The notes under the pieces are model-generated. The model was not told where the DNA came from, searched no databases, and saw only the letters and a list, made by a program, of their open reading frames with translations. Positions 1 to 6,750 of a DNA stretch of 7,650 nt are shown piece by piece. This DNA comes from Xanthomonas cassavae CFBP 4642 (GTDB taxonomy: Bacteria; Pseudomonadota; Gammaproteobacteria; Xanthomonadales; Xanthomonadaceae). Where the stretch lies: contig NZ_CM002139.1 of the NCBI RefSeq assembly GCF_000454545.1, forward strand, positions 4,547,819 through 4,555,468, written 5' to 3'. The first letter of the stretch is position 1. Every line of letters starts with the position of its first letter. Made by a program: the position numbers and the translations under genes.

Positions 1-233
1 CTGCTCGATGGCTGATCGCTCGACCTGCAACCTGCGATTGCACAGCAGGCGGTCGCATGCCTTGAGGGGCGCACGTACCCGCGTCGCAGCGGGCCAAGCG
101 CGTGCGATGTCGATCAGCGTCAGCCGGCCTCCGTGCCCTAGCGCTTCAACCGCGCGCAGCAAGGTGCGTTGGCGTAATGCATCCCGGAGAGTGAGTTAGA
201 CAGGCACTTCTGCAATACTTCACTGGCGCGCAT
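1..233 (-). pseudogene. IS4-type transposase, N-terminal remnant, frameshifted, runs off the left edge
   Basis: Read on the minus strand, an ATG at 233-231 opens MRASEVLQKCLSNSLSGMHY, and this frame stops about 30 codons in. From about 180 a different frame continues openly to position 1, with LRDALRQRTLLRAVEALGHG followed by GRLTLIDIARAWP, RVRAPLKACDRLL and QVERSAIEQ. Joined, the two parts give the start of a typical IS4-family transposase: a helical N-terminal segment ending in the 'aPLKacDRLLxNrxLqxER' block. A net frameshift near 175-183 breaks it. The DDE catalytic part would lie outside the window, so whether the rest survives is unknown. It points away from the IS3 remnant on its right. 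The family call rests on remembered motif resemblance. The element's own end probably lies between 234 and about 280, but I could not place the terminal inverted repeat. Confidence 0.7.
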
Positions 234-302
234 GGTGGGCGCTCTTCTGTGGCTTAGTCACCTTGAAGCGTGCCCCATGCGCGCACCTTCTTCCACATCT
301 TG

Positions 303-317
303 AAGCAACAATTGCTT
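303..317. repeat. Short inverted repeat between the two IS remnants
   Basis: AAGCAA (303-308) and TTGCTT (312-317) are perfect 6-bp inverted arms around a CAA loop. The repeat lies in the roughly 100-bp stretch between the IS4 remnant and the first recognisable codon of the IS3 remnant, where no coding signal is visible. It may be part of an old IS end, but no matching partner was found in the window. Confidence 0.3.
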
Positions 318-335
318 GACATTGCAGGAAGAAAT

Positions 336-939
336 GTGGGGAAACATCAGGTTTGGCGCGTGTATTGCCTGATGCAGCTCAACCGCCGCCGTCGCGGGAA
401 GAAACGCGTGCCCACGCGGCATCCCATGCCGCTGGTGGCCGGCGACGCGATCAACCGGAGCTGGTCAGTCGATTCCATGTCCGACGCACTCCGGGATGGG
501 CGTCGATTCCGCACCTTCAACGTCATCGACGACTTCACGCGCGAAGCACTGGCGGTGGAGATCGATCTGAACCTTCCTGCATCCCGTGTCATCCGCACGC
601 TGGAGCGTGTGGCTGCCTGGCGGCTATCCCGCGAAGCTCCGCCGTGATAACGGTCCGGAGTTTGTCGCTTTGGCGCTCGCCGAATGGGCCGAGCGGAAAA
701 GCATCAAGCGTGACTTTATCGAACCGGGACGACCGATGCAGAACGGGTTCATCGAGCGCTTCAACGGCAGCTTCCGTCGCGGCGTGCTGGACATGCATGT
801 CTTCCGCAACCTCAGCGAAGTTCGCGACCAGGCAGAGCGATGGCTGGTCGACTACAACCGAGAAGTACCGCATGACAGCTTGGGCGGGCTTACGCCCATC
901 GAATTCAGGCAACAAAACGATCCGGCTGCCATCGGGTGA
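336..939 (+). pseudogene. IS3-family OrfB transposase remnant (DDE integrase core), 5'-truncated and frameshifted
   Basis: This is the C-terminal part of an IS3-family OrfB, the catalytic rve-type integrase. Recognisable sequence begins at about KHQVWRVYC (342) and runs through GKKRVPTRHPMPL, WSVDSMSD (first catalytic Asp) and RRFRTFNVIDDFTREALAVE to ERVAAWR at about 623. The frame then changes and continues as GYPAKLRRDNGPEF (second Asp), PGRPMQNGFIERFNG (catalytic Glu) and LGGLTPIEFRQQNDPAAIG, with the stop at 937-939. The shift at about 621-622 fits a loss of two bases (or a gain of one) in a VAAWRGYPAKL-type junction. About 200 of the roughly 270-300 residues usual for OrfB remain. The N-terminal HTH part and OrfA are absent. 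SVDSMSD has Ser where related elements usually have Phe. The element's right end probably lies in the G-rich stretch at about 950-975, but no partner inverted repeat is visible. It is not expected to be active. Confidence 0.88.
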
Positions 940-994
940 TGGTTGGCACTCACTAACGGGGGGCGACAAGTCAACGAGCCCACAGCATCATCAG

Positions 995-2005
995 TTAATC
1001 CGGCGTTAATGTAATCGTAACGGTGCTTGAGTACGCTCCGGCAGTGGCGGCCCTGTTGCTGCCTGCTAGGGCAGATACCCTAACAACGGAAATATGACTC
1101 ATCGACAAAAAACCAGCTGGAGTCGCGATGCTAGAAGACTTTGTACTATTGTCAAAAGCCACGGCGTACGGCTCATCCAACATTTCCAGTTGCATTCTGA
1201 AGCGTATGACGTCCCCCGTGGGGACGAGATTGCCATCTGCCACATTCCCCGTTGTACTGAAGGTGAACGTCCCTGTAGTCGCCCCTGAGCACTTACTCGT
1301 CATCAACACGGCGACGCTTGTGCCAAGAGCGTCGTTTGTGGCCGCCTTCTGAAGCGCCAACGATGAGAGAGTGCCCAGATCGACCGCACTTTCGTTCAGA
1401 GCCAACGTGCATGCTGGCATCACTGGCGATGTCCCCGTAATGGTTAACGTCCAGTGATTCTCCCCGTAATAAATTTCGCGAACAATGTTCACTTTCCCTG
1501 GGACCGACGTACTAGTACTGACTAATGCAAGGTCCGAAAGATTATTAGTCGGAGTTATGCCGATAGTGCGAGGATAAGGGCCCATAGTAGCATTAGGATC
1601 ATTCGCAGTATAAGCATCCAGGTTCACCGCGGAGGAACTTAGTAACGCAGAGACCGGTATATCGACAGTCTGGAAGCCAGTATATTCGGTGGTATTCGGT
1701 GCAATCCCTCTGGCATATAGTAAAGGAATTTTCAAACGCAACGTGCCCGTAAGCGTGGCATTAGTAATAGTGTTGGCACTAAGCCCGCCCAACAACCATG
1801 AATTAGTGCTACCGAAATCTCCATAAGAAGTCCCAAAAGACAATGCATCGATAGTACTTTCTCCAGGTTTGCCAGCCACGACCTGATTTAGGGTCACCGT
1901 GGCCGGGGTCCAGGCGGCGTTTGCGTTTGGCGAGATCGCGGCGGCACTGACAAATCCGACGACAATTGCCACCGCCCTCCTGATAACCCTCCCTAAATGC
2001 ATCAT
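995..2005 (-). CDS. Two-domain fimbrial tip-adhesin-like protein (last gene of CU operon)
   Basis: Secreted 336-residue protein, probably the fibre tip. An N-terminal signal peptide (RRAVAIVVGFVSAAAISPNANA, with likely cleavage before AWTPATV) is followed by a domain of roughly 165 residues with no cysteine. A C-terminal pilin domain runs from about residue 197, with two cysteines (199 and 239, in MPACTLAL and TSKCSG) spaced as in pilin disulfides, and ends in the pilin-type terminus AGAYSSTVTITLTPD. A receptor-binding domain plus one pilin domain is the FimH/PapG layout, and last-gene position also suits an adhesin. The first domain resembles no lectin I can name, so binding is inferred. Start: a GTG at 2011 is also in frame, but GGTGA lies nine bases before the ATG at 2005 and only three before the GTG, so 2005 was chosen; 2002 is another ATG. 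The pilin domain is paralogous to the two upstream pilins. The stop lies 55 bases from the converging IS3 remnant. Confidence 0.82.
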   Translation of the reverse strand: MMHLGRVIRRAVAIVVGFVSAAAISPNANAAWTPATVTLNQVVAGKPGESTIDALSFGTSYGDFGSTNSWLLGGLSANTITNATLTGTLRLKIPLLYARGIAPNTTEYTGFQTVDIPVSALLSSSAVNLDAYTANDPNATMGPYPRTIGITPTNNLSDLALVSTSTSVPGKVNIVREIYYGENHWTLTITGTSPVMPACTLALNESAVDLGTLSSLALQKAATNDALGTSVAVLMTSKCSGATTGTFTFSTTGNVADGNLVPTGDVIRFRMQLEMLDEPYAVAFDNSTKSSSIATPAGFLSMSHISVVRVSALAGSNRAATAGAYSSTVTITLTPD

Positions 2006-2078
2006 AAACACAAGTCACCATGCCATAATGAAAAAGATAAATCGGTTATTCCACCTATATGTCCTTAGCTCCTCACAC

Positions 2079-2621
2079 CTACTCCGCAGCCAATTCAATA
2101 TTAAGCGTGGACGAATAGGTTCCGGCCATGGCCGAGCTACTATTTGCGCCAGCGATTCCGAGGACATTAAACGTCAAAGGATTACCTGCAGATAAATTAG
2201 CTCCACTTATTCCCAGGGAAACGGACTTTGAGGTAGAATCGAAAGACTCAAATTCTCCCTGAGAACTCTCTTCAATCTTGAAACGAATATAATCGCTTCC
2301 GTCGCTCGTCATGAGATAGCCGTCCGCGACTCCCCCCGACGTGCTAAGGGTCAAAGTTCCCGCTGCTGCCCCTACGCACGTAGGCGTTACAGTGAACGAA
2401 CCTGAGGTATCGACGAGTAGGTTGCCTGCCACCGTCTTCCGAACATCGGTCGCTGAGATCGAGCCTAGAACCACTTGGGAAGTATTCACCGAAATACTGC
2501 AATCCGCTTGTATAGTCGAACTTATGGTGATCGATCCAACGTCTGTCGCCATTGCCCCGCCAATAGGCCAAGAGAAGCACCACATCAGCAGGGCGAACCA
2601 TAGTCGTTTCTTTTCATTCAT
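2079..2621 (-). CDS. Minor fimbrial subunit (single pilin domain), second of two paralogues
   Basis: Pre-pilin of 180 residues. The signal peptide is MNEKKRLWFALLMWCFSWPI followed by GGAMA, with probable cleavage before TDVGS. The mature part begins with alternating hydrophobic residues (VGSITISSTIQADCSI), as expected for a donor strand. It then has two cysteines (Cys41 in QADCSISV, Cys82 in TPTCVG) forming the usual pilin disulfide, and ends AGTYSSTLNIELAAE, the C-terminal beta-strand that chaperones recognise. VLGSISATDVR, YIRFKIE and FDSTSKSVSLGI align with LGTVSATDVR, FIRYSVS and FNSVTKSVSFPI of the upstream pilin, so the two are duplicates that have diverged. Probable role: adaptor or tip-fibrillum subunit between rod and adhesin. 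The gap to the upstream pilin is 82 bases. The Shine-Dalgarno is weak (GGA eight bases before the ATG), which fits a low-copy subunit. Confidence 0.85.
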   Translation of the reverse strand: MNEKKRLWFALLMWCFSWPIGGAMATDVGSITISSTIQADCSISVNTSQVVLGSISATDVRKTVAGNLLVDTSGSFTVTPTCVGAAAGTLTLSTSGGVADGYLMTSDGSDYIRFKIEESSQGEFESFDSTSKSVSLGISGANLSAGNPLTFNVLGIAGANSSSAMAGTYSSTLNIELAAE

Positions 2622-2703
2622 AATAACTATCCATATTTTTTGCGCGCATGCCGGCGTAGATGCTCATCGACTAAACCGAGTACATGCAAACGTTACCATT
2701 TAT

Positions 2704-3264
2704 TCAGTCGGTCGTCAGCGTAATAGTCAGAGTTGCCGAGTACGTTCCGGCAATCGCCGACGCGTAATTGGCACCTGTAACCACTAGAATAGGTAAGTGA
2801 TTTAAATGACCCGTGCCCAGGTCGTCGCCCGTCCCAATAGGAAAACTTACTGATTTTGTTACACTATTGAACACAAGGCTACTGACGCTGTAACGAATGA
2901 AATCCCCATCCGTCCCCACCCGATCGCCCCCCGCGACAATGGGGGTGCTTAGCGTCAATACATCTCCAGGGGTGGTCGTTGTTCTTCCTGTGCATCGAGT
3001 TATCACATCGAATGAACTTCTACTTAGCCCGGTCAACGGTTGTCCTGGCCCGCGATGAGCCCGCACATCTGTTGCTGAAACTGTGCCCAAGTCCAACGTA
3101 TCGCTGGACAACGTTATGGAACACTCCGTCTTTACAGTCGCAGTTATTTGGAGGGATACCGGCGTCGTTGCACTTGTCATCGCCACCGCACGCAGGGGAG
3201 TGAACAACAAAAACGTCAGCAACAGCATCGCTTTTAATCCGGAGGCTGACTCACTTTGGCACAT
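2704..3264 (-). CDS. Minor fimbrial subunit (single pilin domain), first of two paralogues
   Basis: Pre-pilin of 186 residues. A hydrophobic signal segment (KAMLLLTFLLFTPLRAVAM) ends near residue 30; the segment before it, MCQSESASGLK, is somewhat long. The mature N-terminus TPVSLQITATVKTECSI alternates as a donor strand. Cys48 and Cys91 are the expected disulfide pair. The C-terminus AGTYSATLTITLTTD is a classic pilin end and nearly matches AGTYSSTL and AGAYSSTV in the next two genes. It lies 47 bases after the usher stop, so it is probably co-transcribed. AGGA eight bases before the ATG at 3264 supports this start. A start-stop element (ATG TAA overlapping the real ATG as ATGTAATG, 3269-3262) sits inside the initiation region. 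It is likely a tip or adaptor subunit; the major rod subunit is more probably the FimA-like protein at the operon's head. Confidence 0.86.
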   Translation of the reverse strand: MCQSESASGLKAMLLLTFLLFTPLRAVAMTSATTPVSLQITATVKTECSITLSSDTLDLGTVSATDVRAHRGPGQPLTGLSRSSFDVITRCTGRTTTTPGDVLTLSTPIVAGGDRVGTDGDFIRYSVSSLVFNSVTKSVSFPIGTGDDLGTGHLNHLPILVVTGANYASAIAGTYSATLTITLTTD

Positions 3265-3311
3265 TACATTTTTCCTGACATCGATCTGTGGGTCGAATTA
3301 ATTGATCGGTA

Positions 3312-5981
3312 CTAATGCAAGCGGTCGACACCGGGCACGATTGAACTTGAGCAATCGCGAGTCAAAATAACAATCTTCTCCGACGAAGTGGCTCCTTCTG
3401 GTAACGTGTACTGCACTAGACATTGATGGTCTGGTCCGTCACCCCACTCCGCGCGGAGCGTACCGGACGGCGCAAGACCAGAAAGAAATACCTCACCGTT
3501 GTCGGCAACAATACCGCTACTGCTACTGCTACTTACGGTCGTACCAAACGGAAGTGGCGCGCCCTTATGCGTAAGGGTTATAAGCGCACGGGCACCGGTA
3601 TGCGCGACAAACTTCGCCCTTACCACCGCGCCGAGAGTGGGCACGACACTGGCAACAGCATTTTCTATGTCGGTATTGCCGGCCAAGGTCGTAAGATCGA
3701 GCGCAACCCGGTTTTCTTGATAGGCCGAGGCGTAAGGCACCACAGCGTAACCCCGCCGATCAGTCCTGACTCCGATCGTGTTTGCTGGTGCCACGCCGTA
3801 TGCACCAGGCGCGGTCACGAGGATGTTGGTATCGCCTAGCGACTGCCCCATCGTCAGACCGTTTCGATGCAAGAGAGCGCCACCGGAAAAGCTATAGCTG
3901 AACTGCTGGTAGCTGTTGCTGTAACTATATCCCAGGCTGGCATTGCCGTGCGCACCTTGGTGGTTAATGCTCGCGTCTCCGCTCTTATCACCGCTGGCGC
4001 GACTTTGAGACACACTCCAGTTCAGGGAAGCATCTTCCAGCGCGGTTCCACTGACGCCTGCGGCAAATGAACGGCTTCCTTCATTATCCTGCGTAGTCGT
4101 CAGCGTAGCGACGTACCCCGGACTGGAGCTACCGTTATGGGACCGCCAAAAATCCAGTGGCATTGATAACGAGAGGTAAAGCGTTCGGTCTGTGCTTGCC
4201 CTTGAAAATGCTCGCGTCATACTATACGACAGGTTGTAATTGACATGGCGGAATGCGCCACTGAGCCCCAATTGTAATGAAGTGGTGCTGCGGCTCGCCT
4301 TCCAGTAGGTTTGGTTCGAACCCGTCAGGTATACGTTTGTCGAATTGCCCACACGTTGCGAGAGGCTAGCCTGGAGAAGCTGTCGCCGGTGAGAATCAAG
4401 GTCGTAACAGTCATAGCTTATCGGATAATTCTCATTAGGCACCGTGGTCGCATTAGTCGCGCACCCTTGCATGTCCTTTAGGGCCGTTTCTTCCAGCGTA
4501 TAGAAGCCCTTGGTGGAATACCGGAAACCCGTTACCTGAAGCGTGGATCCAGTGGCGTTAAACGTACGGGCATACAATATCCGCAGCGACCCTCCTTTAT
4601 GCCGTGAGCCATCAACAAGCCGGCTGTCAGCCTCCGTCACGTCCGCAGACAGAGCACCTGCCTTGCCCATGTTGACACCCGTGCCGATCAACGTCGACCG
4701 ATAACGTTGGGTGTACTGCAATCCGCCGAAAACCGTCAGACCATACGGCAAACCCCAAACCATTGTGCCCTCAGCCATGGGCGGGCTCTTGTGTTCGTTA
4801 TCAGCCGAGCGATAACGACCCGCAAAAACCGAGTACTTCACAAAACCCTGCCGCTGCAATATCGGAAGAGAGGAATAGGGAACGACCCAGCTACGAACGG
4901 GTCCGCTCGCCTCCTTGACAGTCACCTCAAGGTCACTGCCTGCGCTAGACGGAGTCAGGTCACTTATCACGAAAGCCCCGGGCGCAACGCTTGTCTGGTA
5001 GATCGTATAGCCGTTCTGCCGGACCGTTACCTGTGCATTGGTGCTGGCAGTTCCTCGTATCACGGGCGCGTAGCCTCGCAGGCTATAGGGATACATGTTC
5101 TCGTCGGTGGCAAGCTGCAGCCCTCGGACACCGAGAGCATCGAAGACGTCTCCATTGGTATTCGTGTCCCCGACGGTCATCTCGCTTCGCCATGGAATCA
5201 GCGCACGTTCGACGTAGGTACTCTGGTGCTCCCACTTCTGATAATGGTACAAACGGTTATTGTAATCGCTCCAACTCCTGCTATCGCGCACGCGCCATGC
5301 TCCCAGATTGAAGCCACTGATAGCGCTAAAGTAATGATCGCTGCTGTTGCTATTTCCTGCACGGCTGGTGCTGCCACTAACGCGATATGAAAGCAACCCT
5401 GCATCTATACCCTCATCCCAGCGATCCGGCGCGATCCACCCTGACGGCAACCGAACAAGAGCGGCTTGAGGAACACTGATATACAGACGCATTTTCTGGA
5501 AATCGAGCACAGACTTTGCACCTGGAATAACTGATTCGAGAGACGGGCAATCGCCGCTATCTCCTTTGTCCACGATGACGTCTGTCAACGCCGATGACTT
5601 GACGCCGATCGCCTGCAACTCCTTAGCTGACACGCAAGCCATGAGCCCCGTGTCATCGCGTACGATGGTGCCCGCGTCGCCATTGTTATCAATGGTGATC
5701 GTTTCTGACGGGGTAACCGAATCTGCTGGACGAGCGATAAAGCGGATAGTTCTGTTGTCAATACGCTGCCCGTTCAGCCAAAAGTCCACCAGATAACTCC
5801 CTGGCAGTTGTGCCCCCCTCCGCTGGAAACGCGACAGATCGGCCACAGCCTGAGAGTTGCCGGAAATGAACCCAGGATCGAACCAAAGATTTGCGTCTCC
5901 TCTAGCGTCGGCGGCCAAGGCCGGCGACGCTAAAACTAACGTCATCCACCCGATTAGACTTGCGTGATACTTCCGCCACAT
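3312..5981 (-). CDS. fimD: Outer-membrane fimbrial usher (FimD/PapC family)
   Basis: Outer-membrane assembly platform and secretion channel, 889 residues from ATG 5981 (a GTG at 5984 is also in frame). Residue numbers below count from that GTG. Domains in order: signal peptide to about 25 (LASPALAADARG); N-terminal chaperone-binding domain about 31-175, with LWFDPGFISGNSQAVADLSR, LPGSYLVDFWLNGQ and a cysteine pair at 117/146; transmembrane barrel interrupted by the plug at about 305-375 (GYAPVIRGTASTNAQVTVRQ, then GAFVISDL); C-terminal plug-like domains about 720-890, with GVRTDRRGYAVVPY, LPFGTTV, VFLSGL and a cysteine pair at 855/878. Length is normal for the family. Oddities: a 508/526 cysteine pair brackets a probable extra loop, and Ser817-822 are encoded partly by a hexanucleotide repeat. 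It begins six bases after the chaperone stop, so translation is probably coupled. The symbol is a family-level name. Confidence 0.96.
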   Translation of the reverse strand: MWRKYHASLIGWMTLVLASPALAADARGDANLWFDPGFISGNSQAVADLSRFQRRGAQLPGSYLVDFWLNGQRIDNRTIRFIARPADSVTPSETITIDNNGDAGTIVRDDTGLMACVSAKELQAIGVKSSALTDVIVDKGDSGDCPSLESVIPGAKSVLDFQKMRLYISVPQAALVRLPSGWIAPDRWDEGIDAGLLSYRVSGSTSRAGNSNSSDHYFSAISGFNLGAWRVRDSRSWSDYNNRLYHYQKWEHQSTYVERALIPWRSEMTVGDTNTNGDVFDALGVRGLQLATDENMYPYSLRGYAPVIRGTASTNAQVTVRQNGYTIYQTSVAPGAFVISDLTPSSAGSDLEVTVKEASGPVRSWVVPYSSLPILQRQGFVKYSVFAGRYRSADNEHKSPPMAEGTMVWGLPYGLTVFGGLQYTQRYRSTLIGTGVNMGKAGALSADVTEADSRLVDGSRHKGGSLRILYARTFNATGSTLQVTGFRYSTKGFYTLEETALKDMQGCATNATTVPNENYPISYDCYDLDSHRRQLLQASLSQRVGNSTNVYLTGSNQTYWKASRSTTSLQLGLSGAFRHVNYNLSYSMTRAFSRASTDRTLYLSLSMPLDFWRSHNGSSSPGYVATLTTTQDNEGSRSFAAGVSGTALEDASLNWSVSQSRASGDKSGDASINHQGAHGNASLGYSYSNSYQQFSYSFSGGALLHRNGLTMGQSLGDTNILVTAPGAYGVAPANTIGVRTDRRGYAVVPYASAYQENRVALDLTTLAGNTDIENAVASVVPTLGAVVRAKFVAHTGARALITLTHKGAPLPFGTTVSSSSSSGIVADNGEVFLSGLAPSGTLRAEWGDGPDHQCLVQYTLPEGATSSEKIVILTRDCSSSIVPGVDRLH
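3516..3533 (-). repeat. In-frame hexanucleotide repeat (GCTACT x3 on +) coding for serines in the usher
   Basis: Three perfect GCTACT units (AGTAGC on the coding strand) encode alternating AGT/AGC serine codons in the usher stretch GTTVSSSSSSGIVADNG. Related ushers usually have an acidic/Gly-rich turn here. Gain or loss of a unit adds or removes two serines without breaking the frame. Confidence 0.85.
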
Positions 5982-5987
5982 CACAGC

Positions 5988-6694
5988 TCACGAAAGACTT
6001 ATAGAGGCATGGAATTCCGGAGTCACCGCACCGAAATCATCAATGACGTGATAATCAATGGAACGTGCGTCCGACCCATCCGTCGTCTCGGTCGCGGAAC
6101 TAAACGGCGCCACCATCATGGACTTAAGCTTATCGCCCCCCAAACGCAAGCCAACCAGCGTAAGGTAGTAAGGCGTAGGGTTGGTGACCGTGATTTGCCC
6201 ATCTTGCCGCTTGAAGGTCAGCCGACGCGGCGCCTCGTCGACAGACGGCTTTAGACCTGGCGGCCGGATGAAAAGCTTGATACGAGTGACCGTAGCAATC
6301 ACCAAGATGTTTTTTCCCTGCACTTGCGCCTTGTCCTCAGCCGGAATGGCCTTTGCATTAAAATAATAAAGTGTCTCTCGATCAGATGCGGGCGAACTGC
6401 CGACATAAATCAAGCGAAGAATATTTTCATCTCCCGAATTGCTGGTGTACAACGGAGGCGTAACGATGAAGTCGCTATTTTTTTTTGTTGCGCGTCCTCA
6501 ACCCAAGACTGAACCAAATACACTGAATGCGACGAAGTGTTTTTTATTGAAACATCAACAGACTTTGCGTTTGCCGGGTAAATAACGCGCGTACCGCCCA
6601 CGGTAATCCCTCCGGCGATGGCATTAAAGCACATGAAGGCACCGAAAACAAAAATAGCTACTTGAGCCCTGAAAAGATACGTCAGGCCAATCAT
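5988..6694 (-). pseudogene. fimC: Periplasmic pilus chaperone (PapD/FimC family), split into two frames at an A9 run
   Basis: PapD-type chaperone that caps pilin subunits by donor-strand complementation. The ATG at 6694 has GAGG eight bases upstream. The signal peptide is MIGLTYLFRAQVAIFVFGAF followed by MCFNAIAG. The mature N-terminus GITVGGTRVIYP contains the conserved Arg (Arg36, equivalent of PapD Arg8). After SWVEDAQQKK the frame runs into A9 (6478-6486 on +) and would end at 6410 as a 94-residue product. The minus-one frame continues at once with NSDFIVTPPLYTSNSGDENI, RETLYYFNAKAIP and TRIKLFIRPP (Lys140, equivalent of PapD Lys112), then to the stop at 5988. The two parts join without loss into 235 residues, a normal family length, and the short F1-G1 region suggests an FGS chaperone. 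With ten A the gene would be intact. It may be phase-variable, recoded, genuinely broken, or misread; labelled pseudogene only because the frame as written is interrupted. Confidence 0.9.
6478..6486 (-). repeat. A9 homopolymer (coding strand) at the chaperone frameshift
   Basis: Nine T on plus, nine A on the coding strand. Codons run CAA CAA AAA AAA ATA in the starting frame, so the heptamer A AAA AAA is a canonical minus-one slippery site. A ribosome slipping back one base reads AAT AGC GAC TTC, which is exactly the conserved NSDF continuation. One extra A in DNA or mRNA gives the same protein. This is the only lesion in the gene. Confidence 0.9.
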
Positions 6695-6710
6695 TATTCA
6701 AACCTCAAAG

Positions 6711-6734
6711 GCAGCATATCCCAAGATATGCTGC
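6711..6734 (-). promoter_or_regulatory. Perfect 10-bp hairpin between major pilin and chaperone (attenuator or mRNA-processing/stability element)
   Basis: GCAGCATATC and GATATGCTGC form a perfect 10-bp stem with a four-base loop, 16 bases after the major pilin stop. On the coding strand it is followed by CTTTGAGGTTTG rather than a U-run, so a strong Rho-independent terminator is unlikely. The chaperone Shine-Dalgarno (GAGG, 6706-6703) starts four bases after the stem. Such a hairpin could protect the 3' end of an abundant major-pilin mRNA, partly terminate transcription, or limit chaperone translation; all three are inference. Confidence 0.8.
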
Positions 6735-6750
6735 GCCGGCAATAACAGGA

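Noticed and set aside
316..321. Perfect TTGACA -35 box on plus between the IS remnants
   Set aside because: No -10-like hexamer lies 15-19 bases downstream (the sequence there is G-rich), and it would lead only into a broken transposase.
589..969. Open frame on minus opposite the IS3 transposase
   Set aside because: Antisense shadow of the conserved DDE segment, with no motif of its own.
353..1009. Open frame of 218 codons on plus over the IS3 remnant
   Set aside because: It overlaps the transposase in another frame, and its translation has no recognisable motif while the OrfB frames carry the DDE residues.
2333..2338. C6 run in the minor pilin gene (similar runs near 2926, 5814 and 6135)
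   Set aside because: All reading frames are intact through these runs and six bases is too short to argue for phase variation.
4707..5390. Open frame of 227 codons on plus inside the usher
   Set aside because: It is antisense to a well-conserved part of the usher (barrel and plug) and its product shows no domain; it is a shadow frame.
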